Assembly: GCA_903911455.1 (NCBI GenBank)
Contig: CAIWDQ010000531.1
Coordinates: forward strand, 1-7,519
Source: an uncultured bacterium
GTDB lineage: Bacteria > Bacteroidota > Bacteroidia > Bacteroidales > JACABE01
Reading direction: 5' to 3'
Length of the DNA stretch: 7,519 nt
In this document: positions 1 through 7,469 of the stretch, one piece after another
Position numbering within the stretch: position 1 is the stretch's first letter
How the letters are laid out: the number at the start of each line of letters is the position of its first letter
Notes under the pieces: generated by a model
What the model was told of the DNA's origin: nothing
Seen by the model: only the letters and a program-made list of their open reading frames with translations
Databases searched by the model: none
Translations under genes and position numbers: made by a program

Positions 1-115
1 CGAATCTAATTCGGATGATTCGCGCAAAGCGGAATATGGATTCTAAATAGATAAATCGTATTATGCTACTTGGTTGGCTGAATGAATAGAGACTATCAAT
101 GTGAGTTTTCTTCCT

Positions 116-151
116 AAATCATTAAATCACCAATTCGCCAAATCACTAAAT
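116..151. repeat. Imperfect tandem octamer repeat upstream of rnr
   Basis: Four consecutive 8-base units can be read: AAATCATT, AAATCACC, AATTCGCC and AAATCACT, followed by a half unit AAAT. The array lies in non-coding DNA about 30 bases before the promoter-like box of rnr. The 13-mer formed by positions 114-126 recurs in reverse complement at 7507-7519, at the far edge of the window, so the unit may be dispersed in this genome. No function can be assigned. It could be simple AT-rich slippage sequence. Confidence 0.55.
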
Positions 152-178
152 TTTAATTCTTAATTGAATTATATTTCG

Positions 179-186
179 TATCTTTG
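179..186 (+). promoter_or_regulatory. Bacteroidota-type -7 promoter box for rnr
   Basis: TATCTTTG is an exact match to the TAnnTTTG -7 element used by the primary sigma factor of Bacteroidota. A transcript would start near 191-195, giving a leader of about 50 bases before the rnr ATG. The -33 element is not convincing: the nearest TTG (164-166) leaves only 12 bases of spacer, shorter than the usual 17-23. The leader contains no Shine-Dalgarno sequence. Confidence 0.5.
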
Positions 187-242
187 GTAAATATTTCAAA
201 ACAAAAACAGAAGTACCTTAGTGCTTCATAAATCATATTTTA

Positions 243-2501
243 ATGAAAAATAAAAACAACTTGCCGTTTAAAAGTACCAATGCATTTGTGAATAATGTGT
301 TGCTTATTTTTATCAATGATCCTTTTGCGGCAATGAATTATAAACAAATATCTGCTAAGCTGGGGGTAAATGATAAGGCCAGCAAAGAACTGATAATAAA
401 TATCCTTTACGAACTTGTGGCGTCGGATGCTTTGATTGAAGACAGTCGCGGTAAATATAAACTTAATCCTACTTACGTAAACGAAACCTTGATAAGTAAA
501 TCGTATGTGAATGGAACTGTCGACATGAAGCAAACCGGTAAGGCATACATCATTACCGAAGAAGGTGGTGAGGATATTTTTATTGCTTCGGGCAATACTT
601 GTCATGCTTTGCATGGCGATAAAGTTAAAGTGCACCTTTTCCCTAAACGGTCGGGGCGGAAAAAAGAAGGGCAGATAGTTGAAATACTTGAAAGGGCAAA
701 GAAAGACTTTGTTGGGATAGTGCAGGTTTCAAAGAAGTTTGCTTTTTTGATTCCTGATAATAATAATATTCCTGTTGATATCTTTATTCCTTTAGATAAC
801 CTTAATGGAGCTCAAAATGGTGACAAAGCTTTGGCAAGGATAACCGATTGGCCCGAACGTGCCAACAATCCTTTTGGTGAGATAATCCATGTTTTAGGCA
901 GGCCCGGCGAGAATAATGTGGAGATGCAAAGTATATTGATAGAATATGGTTTTCCACTAGCTTTTCCAAAGGAAGTAGAAAAGGAAGCTGATAAAATTCC
1001 TGAACAGATTCCCGAAAGTGAAATTAAACATCGAAAAGATTTCCGTAAAGTGCTTACCTTTACTATAGATCCTGAAGATGCAAAGGATTTTGATGATGCT
1101 TTGTCAATACAAAAACTAGAGAATGGAAATTGGGAGGTAGGTATTCATATTGCTGATGTTTCGTATTATGTAACTCCGGGTTCGTTGATTGATAAAGAGG
1201 CTTACGAAAGAGGGACTTCGATATATCTTGTTGATAGGGTTATCCCGATGTTGCCCGAGAAGCTTTCGAATGGAGTATGTTCGTTAAAACCTAATGAAGA
1301 TAAGCTATGTTATTCGGCAGTATTCGAGATGGATGATAATGCTAAGATAAAGAAAGAATGGTTTGGTAAGACTGTAATACATTCTGATCGCAGGTTTACT
1401 TATGCAGAAGTGCAAACAATTATTGAAGCTGAAGATGGTGAATTTGTTAATCAGATATTAGTATTGCATCATCTGGCTCTTAAGATGCGTGAGGAAAGAT
1501 TTAATAGTGGTTCTATCAATTTTAAATCAACTGAAGTTAAATTTCAACTTGATGAAACGGGCAAACCTTTAGGTGTTTTCGTTAAAGAAGTAAAGGATTC
1601 AAATCGTTTGATTGAAGACTTTATGCTTTTGGCAAATAAGAAGGTTGCTGAATTAATTGGCAAAAAGAAAAACAGTCATAATGAAGCTAAGACCTTTGTG
1701 TATCGTGTCCATGACGAACCTAATCCAGAGAAGTTGGAGACCTTTGTTCAATTCTTAACTAAATTGGGTTATAAGATGAAGATAGGGAACCGAAAGAATT
1801 TAGCTACCTCTTTTAATTCTCTCTTTACAGCGATAGAAGGGAAAGGCGAGGAAAATATGATTGAGACCATTGCAATCCGTACGATGGCTAAGGCTATTTA
1901 TACTACCGATAACATCGGACATTATGGGCTGGCTTTCCCTTATTACACTCATTTCACTTCGCCTATTCGTCGTTATCCCGACTTGATGGTGCATCGTTTA
2001 CTTGATCTTTATCTTGCTAATAAACCTTCGGTTAATAAAAATGAATACGAAGAAAAGTGTAAGCATTCGTCTGAAATGGAGAAGAAAGCTGCTGATGCCG
2101 AACGTGCTTCAGTTAAATACAAACAAGCAGAGTATTTATCAGATAAGATCGGTCAAACGTTTTATGGTTTGATTTCAGGTGTAAGTAAGTGGGGTTTGTT
2201 TGTTGAGATTGAAGGCAACAAATGCGAAGGTATGGTTTCGTTAAAGACGATGGCTGATGATTATTATTATCTGGATGAAGACAATTATCAGGTAATAGGA
2301 CAAAGATATGGTGTTAAATATAAACTTGGTGACAGGGTAAAGATTAAGATCATAAGAGTAGATATCGCCAAGAAACAAATGGACTTTGAGTTTGCCGATA
2401 ACAGCGTTTCAAATAAGAAGCCTGAATATTGGGATATGAAAGACTTTGAGAAACCAAAAGTAAAAATAAATAAAGATAAAGGTAAGAAAAGGAAAAGGTA
2501 A
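243..2501 (+). CDS. rnr: Ribonuclease R, 3'-5' exoribonuclease
   Basis: Processive 3'-5' hydrolytic exoribonuclease that degrades structured RNA in the cytoplasm. In related bacteria it acts in mRNA turnover and rRNA/tmRNA quality control. The 752 residues show the full family order: N-terminal winged-helix region (about 10-75), two cold-shock/OB domains (about 88-220), RNB catalytic domain (about 265-590), S1 domain (about 637-717) and a lysine-rich basic tail (about 735-752). The metal-binding aspartate cluster TIDPEDAKDFDD is intact (Asp276, Asp282, Asp284, Asp285). The RNase II family signature YTHFTSPIRRYPDLMVHR is at 568-585. The helix-turn-helix and basic tail, together with the length, favour RNase R over RNase II. 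The ATG at 243 is chosen because it starts the winged-helix region and follows the promoter-like box at a suitable distance; there is no Shine-Dalgarno sequence, as is usual in Bacteroidota. The gene looks complete and probably monocistronic, with a 180-base gap to sucA that carries its own promoter-like box. Confidence 0.96.
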   Translation: MKNKNNLPFKSTNAFVNNVLLIFINDPFAAMNYKQISAKLGVNDKASKELIINILYELVASDALIEDSRGKYKLNPTYVNETLISKSYVNGTVDMKQTGKAYIITEEGGEDIFIASGNTCHALHGDKVKVHLFPKRSGRKKEGQIVEILERAKKDFVGIVQVSKKFAFLIPDNNNIPVDIFIPLDNLNGAQNGDKALARITDWPERANNPFGEIIHVLGRPGENNVEMQSILIEYGFPLAFPKEVEKEADKIPEQIPESEIKHRKDFRKVLTFTIDPEDAKDFDDALSIQKLENGNWEVGIHIADVSYYVTPGSLIDKEAYERGTSIYLVDRVIPMLPEKLSNGVCSLKPNEDKLCYSAVFEMDDNAKIKKEWFGKTVIHSDRRFTYAEVQTIIEAEDGEFVNQILVLHHLALKMREERFNSGSINFKSTEVKFQLDETGKPLGVFVKEVKDSNRLIEDFMLLANKKVAELIGKKKNSHNEAKTFVYRVHDEPNPEKLETFVQFLTKLGYKMKIGNRKNLATSFNSLFTAIEGKGEENMIETIAIRTMAKAIYTTDNIGHYGLAFPYYTHFTSPIRRYPDLMVHRLLDLYLANKPSVNKNEYEEKCKHSSEMEKKAADAERASVKYKQAEYLSDKIGQTFYGLISGVSKWGLFVEIEGNKCEGMVSLKTMADDYYYLDEDNYQVIGQRYGVKYKLGDRVKIKIIRVDIAKKQMDFEFADNSVSNKKPEYWDMKDFEKPKVKINKDKGKKRKR

Positions 2502-2565
2502 AGCACTTATACACTTAGCCTAAAAATTAGTAACATTCTAATCGAACTATTATTAATAATCTTTT

Positions 2566-2601
2566 TTTAAATAATGATAAGGACTTTATTATTATTATAA
2601 A
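2566..2601 (+). terminator. Weak AT-rich hairpin after rnr
   Basis: Positions 2570-2580 can pair with 2586-2596 as an 11-base-pair stem with one G-U pair and a five-base loop GGACT. With one bulged base the stem can extend to 2566-2601. A run of seven T lies on its left side (2562-2568) and A/T-rich sequence on its right. It sits 65 bases after the rnr stop and before the sucA promoter-like box, a sensible terminator position. The stem has almost no G-C pairs, so the call is tentative. Confidence 0.3.
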
Positions 2602-2620
2602 TTGGTCTAAATAATTAAGA

Positions 2621-2646
2621 TTGAAAACAATTTATATGTAAATTTG
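2621..2646 (+). promoter_or_regulatory. Bacteroidota-type promoter for sucAB
   Basis: TAAATTTG at 2639-2646 matches the -7 consensus TAnnTTTG exactly. A TTG at 2621-2623 could be the -33 element, with a 15-base spacer that is slightly short for the class. The predicted start of transcription is near 2653, giving a leader of about 30 bases before the sucA ATG. AT-rich DNA gives some chance matches, so confidence is moderate. Confidence 0.45.
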
Positions 2647-2681
2647 TTACTTTTATCTTATTAACCAAGAGTTTTTATTAA

Positions 2682-5450
2682 ATGGATAACAAATCTTATC
2701 TTAATAATATAGATTTACAACAATTGGAAGAGTTTTATAACAGCTATAAAACCAATCCTGAATCTGTTGATTATGGCTGGAGAAAGTTTTTTGAAGGCTT
2801 TGATTTCTCAAATACTGATTTTAAAAGTAAGAAAGGGAATTATGGTTTTGAAGATGAATTTAAAGTTATTAATCTTATTAATGCTTATCGCGAAAGAGGT
2901 CATTACTTTACTAAAACTAACCCTGTTAGAATCAGAAGACAGTATTCACCTACCTTAGATATTGAGAATTTCGGTCTTACTAAAAATGATCTTGAAAAAG
3001 AATTTGAAGCTGGTAGCGAAATTGGTATTGGAAAAGCTAAGCTTAAAGATATTATTGACCATCTGCAAACTACTTATTGTCGCTCGATGGGAGTTGAGTT
3101 CCATTATATTCGCAATAAGGAGATTTATGAATGGCTTCGTTCGAGGATGGAAACCACACAAAATATTCCTTTATATACTGATCGTGATAAGAAATCTATC
3201 TTACAAAAACTAACCGAAGCAGTTTTATTTGAGAAGTTTATCCATAAGAAATTTCCTGGTCAAAAGCGTTTCTCTCTTGAGGGAGCTGAGAGTTTAATTC
3301 CTGCATTAGCATCTTTAATTTACAAAGGTTCTATAATGGGAGTGGATGAATTTGTAATTGGGATGCCTCACAGAGGTAGATTGAATGTATTGGCAAATAT
3401 CTTACATAAATCTTATACTGAGATCTTCAGCGAGTTTGAAGGGAAAGAATATGATGACGAAACATTGCTCGGCGATGTTAAATATCATCTTGGATATACT
3501 TCAAAGTTCAGGACAAAGAACAAGAAGATGGTTAATCTTACTTTAACACCCAATCCTTCTCATCTTGATGCTGTTAATCCAGTAGTTGAAGGCATAGTTA
3601 GGTCCAGAATAGATCATGATTATAATGGTGATGTTTCTAAAATAACTCCTATTCTTATACATGGTGATGCTTCAATTGCCGGTCAGGGGATTATATACGA
3701 AGGTTTACAGATGTCGGAGCTTAAGGGGTATAAAACCGGTGGCACCATTCATTTAGTCGTAAATAATCAGATTGGTTTTACTACTAATTATCTTGATGCA
3801 CGTTCAAGTACTTATTGCACTGACATTGCAAAGATAGTTCAGTCGCCTATTTTCCATGTAAATGGTGATGATGTTGAAGAAGTAATCTATGCTATTCAGT
3901 TTGCAATGGAGTTTCGTCAGAAGTTTAATAAAGATGTGTTTATTGATTTGCTTTGCTATCGTAAATATGGTCACAACGAAGGTGATGAACCTCGCTATAC
4001 TCAACCAATTCTTTATAAAATAATAGAAACACATCCTAACCCAAGAGATATTTATGTTGAAAAGCTTAAAGCTGAAAACAATCTTGGTGCTAATGAAGCT
4101 AAAGCGATAGAAAAAGAATTTAACGAACTTTTAGAGAAAGATCTTTTAGAATCAAAACAAATAGAGAAGTCTCATCTTACATCTTTTTTAGAGAAAGAAT
4201 GGGATGGAATTACTAAAGCTAAAGCTGATGATTTTGATACTTCTCCTGATACTTCCGTAGATATTATTACTTTACAGAATATCGCAACCAAAATAACTAC
4301 ACTTCCTTCTGATAAGAAGTTTTTTAGTAAGATAATTAAGCTTATGGCTGATAGAAAGCAGATGATGGCTGATGAAGGGAAGTTAGATTGGGGCATGGCC
4401 GAGTTGCTTGCTTATGGCTCTTTGCTTGATGAAGGCAAATTGGTTAGGTTAAGTGGACAAGATGTTGAAAGAGGAACTTTCTCTCATCGTCATGCAGTAT
4501 TAACTATCGAAGATTCGGACGAAAAGTACATTCCACTTAATAATATAAAGAAAGATCAAGGGAAATTTGAGATATATAATTCTCTTTTATCTGAATATGG
4601 AGTGCTTGGTTTTGAATATGGTTATGCAATGGCTTCACCTGATAATTTAGTTATATGGGAAGCACAGTTTGGTGACTTCTTTAATGGTGCCCAGATAATA
4701 ATTGACCAGTTTATAAGCAGTGCCGAAGACAAATGGAGGGTAATGAATCATCTGGTACTATTATTACCTCATGGTTACGAAGGTCAGGGGCCTGAACATT
4801 CGAGTGCACGTATGGAAAGATTTCTTATACTCTGTGCTGAAAACAATATGCAGATAGCTAATTGTACAACACCTGCCAACTTCTTTCATATTTTAAGACG
4901 CCAGTTGCATCGCACCTTCCGCAAGCCTTTAGTAGTTTTTACTCCTAAGAGTTTGTTGAGACATCCTGCTTGTGTATCTACTCTAAATGAGTTTACTGAA
5001 GGTAAGTTTATGGAGGTTATTGATGATGCTACTGCAAATCCTTCTGTTATTGATAAGGTTGTATTCTGTACAGGGAAGATCTATTATCATTTAATGGAAG
5101 AGAAAGAGATACTTAAAAATGATAACATAGCATTTGTAAGGATTGAACAGTTGTATCCTTTCCCACAAAAGCAATTGATGGAAATCAAAGCTAAATATGT
5201 TAATGCCAAGCATTGGTTATGGGTTCAGGAAGAACCGGAGAATATGGGAGCATGGGGATTTATGCGAAGGATGATCAAAGATATTCCTTTAAAGTTGTGT
5301 GCTGCTCGTCCGGCAAGTGGAAGCCCTGCTACAGGCTCAAGTAAGTTGCATAAACTTCAGCAACAAAAGATACTTGATAAAGCTTTTGGTAAATGTACCT
5401 GCGAATGGAGCAATGCCGAATGTGATATGTTTTGTGTTAAGAGCGAATAA
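2682..5450 (+). CDS. sucA: 2-oxoglutarate dehydrogenase E1 component
   Basis: Thiamine-diphosphate-dependent subunit that decarboxylates 2-oxoglutarate and succinylates the lipoyl group of E2 in the TCA cycle (cytoplasm). The 922 residues compare with 933 in E. coli SucA. Visible parts are the N-terminal E2-contact segment (LEEFYNSYKTNPESVDYGWRKFF region, 15-37); active-site motifs GMPHRGRLN (His230) and VKYHLGY (His269); NPSHLDAVNP (291-300); the cofactor/Mg motif GDAS...NNQIG with Asp329 and Asn362 at the same 33-residue spacing as in E. coli; HNEGDEP (431-437); the transketolase-type pyrimidine-binding half from about 569; and GQGPEHSSARMERF (701-714). There is no fused acyltransferase domain, unlike actinobacterial KGD. 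The start at 2682 gives the normal E1o N-terminus; no Shine-Dalgarno sequence precedes it. sucB follows after 27 bases. Oddity: the protein ends in a cysteine-rich tail, C-x-C-x6-C-x3-C (Cys905, 907, 914, 918), absent from E. coli SucA as far as I recall. Confidence 0.97.
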   Translation: MDNKSYLNNIDLQQLEEFYNSYKTNPESVDYGWRKFFEGFDFSNTDFKSKKGNYGFEDEFKVINLINAYRERGHYFTKTNPVRIRRQYSPTLDIENFGLTKNDLEKEFEAGSEIGIGKAKLKDIIDHLQTTYCRSMGVEFHYIRNKEIYEWLRSRMETTQNIPLYTDRDKKSILQKLTEAVLFEKFIHKKFPGQKRFSLEGAESLIPALASLIYKGSIMGVDEFVIGMPHRGRLNVLANILHKSYTEIFSEFEGKEYDDETLLGDVKYHLGYTSKFRTKNKKMVNLTLTPNPSHLDAVNPVVEGIVRSRIDHDYNGDVSKITPILIHGDASIAGQGIIYEGLQMSELKGYKTGGTIHLVVNNQIGFTTNYLDARSSTYCTDIAKIVQSPIFHVNGDDVEEVIYAIQFAMEFRQKFNKDVFIDLLCYRKYGHNEGDEPRYTQPILYKIIETHPNPRDIYVEKLKAENNLGANEAKAIEKEFNELLEKDLLESKQIEKSHLTSFLEKEWDGITKAKADDFDTSPDTSVDIITLQNIATKITTLPSDKKFFSKIIKLMADRKQMMADEGKLDWGMAELLAYGSLLDEGKLVRLSGQDVERGTFSHRHAVLTIEDSDEKYIPLNNIKKDQGKFEIYNSLLSEYGVLGFEYGYAMASPDNLVIWEAQFGDFFNGAQIIIDQFISSAEDKWRVMNHLVLLLPHGYEGQGPEHSSARMERFLILCAENNMQIANCTTPANFFHILRRQLHRTFRKPLVVFTPKSLLRHPACVSTLNEFTEGKFMEVIDDATANPSVIDKVVFCTGKIYYHLMEEKEILKNDNIAFVRIEQLYPFPQKQLMEIKAKYVNAKHWLWVQEEPENMGAWGFMRRMIKDIPLKLCAARPASGSPATGSSKLHKLQQQKILDKAFGKCTCEWSNAECDMFCVKSE

Positions 5451-5477
5451 AGTATTGTTATAAATAATATTGACAAA

Positions 5478-6698
5478 ATGATAATTGAAATTAAAGTTCC
5501 AAGCCCTGGTGAATCCATCACTCAGGTATTACTTTCAAGATGGTTGGTTAAGGATGGTGATTTTGTGGAAACAGATGCAGAGATAGCGGAGATTGATTCT
5601 GATAAAGCTACTCTTAGTCTCAGTGCCGAAGCCGATGGTGTTATTAAGTTAATTGCTGCCGAAGGCGACACTGTTGATGTTGGTTCAATAGTTTGTTCTA
5701 TTGATACTTCTTCTGTTAAAGAAAAAGTTATAACAGAAGAAAAACCTAAGAAAGAAACAGTAAAGACAGAGAAGATAGCAGTTAAAGAAGGAGTAAAAGA
5801 CATTTCAACTGATAGTGTTGTACATATTTCGCCTCTTGCACGTAAGGTGATGGAAGAAAACAATATCACTGAAAAGGAAGTTGTAGATAAGTTTAAAAGC
5901 AAACGAATTACCCGTAACGAGATCTTAGAGATTACAAATAAAGGATATGAAAGTACAGAAACCATTTCGCGCCAAGCGGAAAAAAAGAAAATGACTCCTT
6001 TACGTTTGAAACTTGCTGAAAGATTAGTAGCTGTTAAGAACGAAACTGCCATGCTCACTACTTTTAACGAGATTAATATGAGCAAGGTGATGGAGATTAA
6101 AAAGAAATACAACGATAAGTTTAAACTGAAGTATGGCGTTTCTGTTGGATTTATGTCGTTCTTTACCAAAGCAGTTACCGAGGCTCTGATGCTTTACCCT
6201 AGTGTCAACTCCATGATTGCCGGCGACGAACTAATTACTTTTAAATATGCTGATGTTGGGATTGCTGTGAGTGCACCAAAAGGTTTGGTGGTTCCTGTAA
6301 TTAGGAATGCTGAGAGCATGAGCATTGCTGAGATTGAATTAAAGATTAAAGAGCTTGCAACTAAAGCTCGTGATAACAAGATTACGCTTGACGAAATGAC
6401 AGGTGGCACTTTTACTATTACTAATGGTGGTGTGTTTGGTTCGATGATGTCGACACCTATATTAAATCCTCCGCAAAGTGCTATACTTGGGATGCACAAT
6501 ATCATTGACAGACCCATTGCTTTGAACGGACAAGTGGTTATTCAACCTATGATGTATGTGGCTTTGAGTTACGACCATAGAGTTATTGATGGGCGCGAAT
6601 CGGTTAGCTTCCTTGTAAAAGTAAAGGAACTAATTGAGAATCCTTATCAGATGCTTATACATGACATTGATCCTGTAAAGACTTTATTAGGGATATAA
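5478..6698 (+). CDS. sucB: Dihydrolipoyllysine succinyltransferase, E2 of 2-oxoglutarate dehydrogenase
   Basis: Core E2 subunit that carries the succinyl group on a lipoyl arm and transfers it to CoA, giving succinyl-CoA. The 406 residues contain one lipoyl domain (about 1-77) with the lipoylated lysine in DSDKATL (Lys43), a charged Lys/Glu linker (about 80-113), an E3-binding domain (about 116-152), a second linker, and the catalytic domain (about 170-406). The catalytic motif SYDHRVIDG is at 364-372 with His367 and Asp371. The stretch TFTITNGGVFGS...STPILNPPQSAILGMH (311-340) is characteristic of the succinyltransferase rather than the pyruvate dehydrogenase E2. Together with adjacency to sucA this fixes the identity. 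The E3-binding domain keeps SPLARK and RITRNEI but replaces the usual glycine-rich loop with DKFKSK (137-142). The gene starts 28 bases after the sucA stop, so it is co-transcribed. The transcript probably ends at the hairpin at 6788-6821. Confidence 0.96.
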   Translation: MIIEIKVPSPGESITQVLLSRWLVKDGDFVETDAEIAEIDSDKATLSLSAEADGVIKLIAAEGDTVDVGSIVCSIDTSSVKEKVITEEKPKKETVKTEKIAVKEGVKDISTDSVVHISPLARKVMEENNITEKEVVDKFKSKRITRNEILEITNKGYESTETISRQAEKKKMTPLRLKLAERLVAVKNETAMLTTFNEINMSKVMEIKKKYNDKFKLKYGVSVGFMSFFTKAVTEALMLYPSVNSMIAGDELITFKYADVGIAVSAPKGLVVPVIRNAESMSIAEIELKIKELATKARDNKITLDEMTGGTFTITNGGVFGSMMSTPILNPPQSAILGMHNIIDRPIALNGQVVIQPMMYVALSYDHRVIDGRESVSFLVKVKELIENPYQMLIHDIDPVKTLLGI

Positions 6699-6750
6699 GA
6701 AGGGCCTAAAGTTTGAGGGCAACAGGCAATAGTTAAGAATAAGAATGGCG

Positions 6751-6780
6751 TTATTGCGAGGAGGAACGACGAAGCAATCT
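6751..6780. repeat. Dispersed palindromic (REP-like) intergenic repeat
   Basis: The segment begins TTATTGCGAGGAGGAACGAC and ends GAAGCAATCT. ATTGC at 6753-6757 is the reverse complement of GCAAT at 6774-6778, giving a short hairpin with a GC-richer interior than the surrounding DNA. From memory, very similar sequences (GTCATTGCGAGGA...CGAAGCAATC) recur between genes in many bacterial genomes, including Bacteroidota. Only one copy is visible here, so the repeat nature rests on that recollection. It lies 52 bases after the sucB stop and just before the shared terminator. Confidence 0.65.
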
Positions 6781-6787
6781 AATACAA

Positions 6788-6829
6788 AAGAGCCGTTATC
6801 AAACAAATGATAATGGCTCTTCTTTTATT
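6788..6829. terminator. Bidirectional rho-independent terminator between sucB and the convergent gene
   Basis: Positions 6788-6801 pair with 6808-6821 (AAGAGCCGTTATCA against TGATAATGGCTCTT) as a 14-base-pair stem with one G-U wobble and a six-base loop AACAAA. On the plus strand it is followed by CTTTTATT. Read on the minus strand, the stem ends in CTCTTTTGTATT, so it can also end the transcript of the convergent gene whose stop is at 6846. This is the strongest hairpin seen in the window. Confidence 0.85.
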
Positions 6830-6845
6830 AAAAATCGTAATTGTC

Positions 6846-7469
6846 TTAGTTCGCTCTAATATCAAAATAATCTGTCCACTCACCTTTTGCATTGTTAACA
6901 AATATAGGTTGACATTTAATCATATACTTAGCACCCGAAACAAAACCATCCATAATACCACTTGCATTAGTCATCTGGCGTTCAACAACCGAAAATACTG
7001 TTCCATCTTCGTTCAACTGAGTAACTTCAAAATTATAATTATATGCATTTGTATTAAATTTAACTCTATAATCCATTGTTCCAATAATATTTGTATTTTC
7101 AAAATAAATATCAGGAATCACTACAGGGGCTCTGTCAGCTAATAATTCATGACCAACCTTTGCAGGCAAAGTAGGATCATTAAGTATTTTAGCTTGTTTC
7201 TCAGCATCTCTGGCATTTTGCCTGAAAAACTCACGTATCTCATTTTCGTAACCATGTGCTACAGCTGCTTGTGTGTGATCGTCAACTGCTAACACCATAG
7301 CCTCGTGCATCAAAGTATTTTTGCCTAAAACTACAGTTCCCGTATGGCTTAAGCCCGGAATCATACTGCCATTTAAAGTTAATTTAGAACAATACCAGCA
7401 AACATAAAGATAGAAATAAGGCAATTTATGTTCATCAATTGCTTCTTTTACTCTCATTGAATGTGTCAT
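6846..7469 (-). CDS. Uncharacterised 207-residue protein
   Basis: I do not recognise this protein family. The reading frame is open for 207 codons, composition is ordinary for a soluble protein, and the gene is convergent with sucB and shares its terminator, so it is probably real. There is no signal peptide or membrane segment. The N-terminal part has an aromatic stretch ending in a CxxC motif (Cys24-Trp-Tyr-Cys27); a third cysteine is Cys186. Residues about 65-98 look helical and charged (ENEIREFFRQNARDAEKQAK). Residues about 114-205 alternate hydrophobic and polar residues in a way that suggests beta-strands, ending GEWTDYFDIRAN, which resembles the last strands of fibronectin type III or similar Ig-like folds; this is inference. 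The ATG at 7469 is preceded by the A-rich sequence AAAACAAA, typical of this lineage; Met5 at 7457 is an alternative start. No exact TAnnTTTG box is seen in the 50 bases upstream. No function is proposed. Confidence 0.75.
   Translation of the reverse strand: MTHSMRVKEAIDEHKLPYFYLYVCWYCSKLTLNGSMIPGLSHTGTVVLGKNTLMHEAMVLAVDDHTQAAVAHGYENEIREFFRQNARDAEKQAKILNDPTLPAKVGHELLADRAPVVIPDIYFENTNIIGTMDYRVKFNTNAYNYNFEVTQLNEDGTVFSVVERQMTNASGIMDGFVSGAKYMIKCQPIFVNNAKGEWTDYFDIRAN

Noticed and set aside
2..46. A frame open from the window start that ends at a TAA at 44-46 (14 residues, ESNSDDSRKAEYGF), which could be the tail of an upstream gene.
   Set aside because: It is too short to judge, another frame is also open to a stop at 48-50, and the segment contains short inverted repeats (1-6 with 17-22; 19-34) more like intergenic DNA. 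Sequence left of the window would settle it.
2526..2568. Small dyads after rnr (ATTAG/CTAAT at 2526-2542 and the 12-base palindrome at 2549-2560 followed by seven T) as a possible rnr terminator.
   Set aside because: The stems are only five or six base pairs, all or mostly A-T, and the second has no loop. The hairpin at 2566-2601 is longer, and even that is weak.
5522..6169. A 215-codon open frame on the minus strand inside sucB, hydrophobic and serine-rich.
   Set aside because: It is antisense to a gene with clear family motifs along its whole length, and its composition is what the reverse of a Lys/Glu-rich coding sequence produces.
243..6698. The idea that rnr, sucA and sucB form one functional system.
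   Set aside because: The 180-base gap with a separate promoter-like box and a possible terminator, and the unrelated roles of RNA decay and the TCA cycle, point to simple adjacency. Only sucA and sucB are a supported operon.
6807..7142. A 111-codon plus-strand open frame opposite the unrecognised minus-strand gene, with isoleucine- and cysteine-rich translation.
   Set aside because: It starts inside the terminator hairpin, its composition is biased like antisense translation, and the minus-strand frame is longer with normal protein composition and a better start context.
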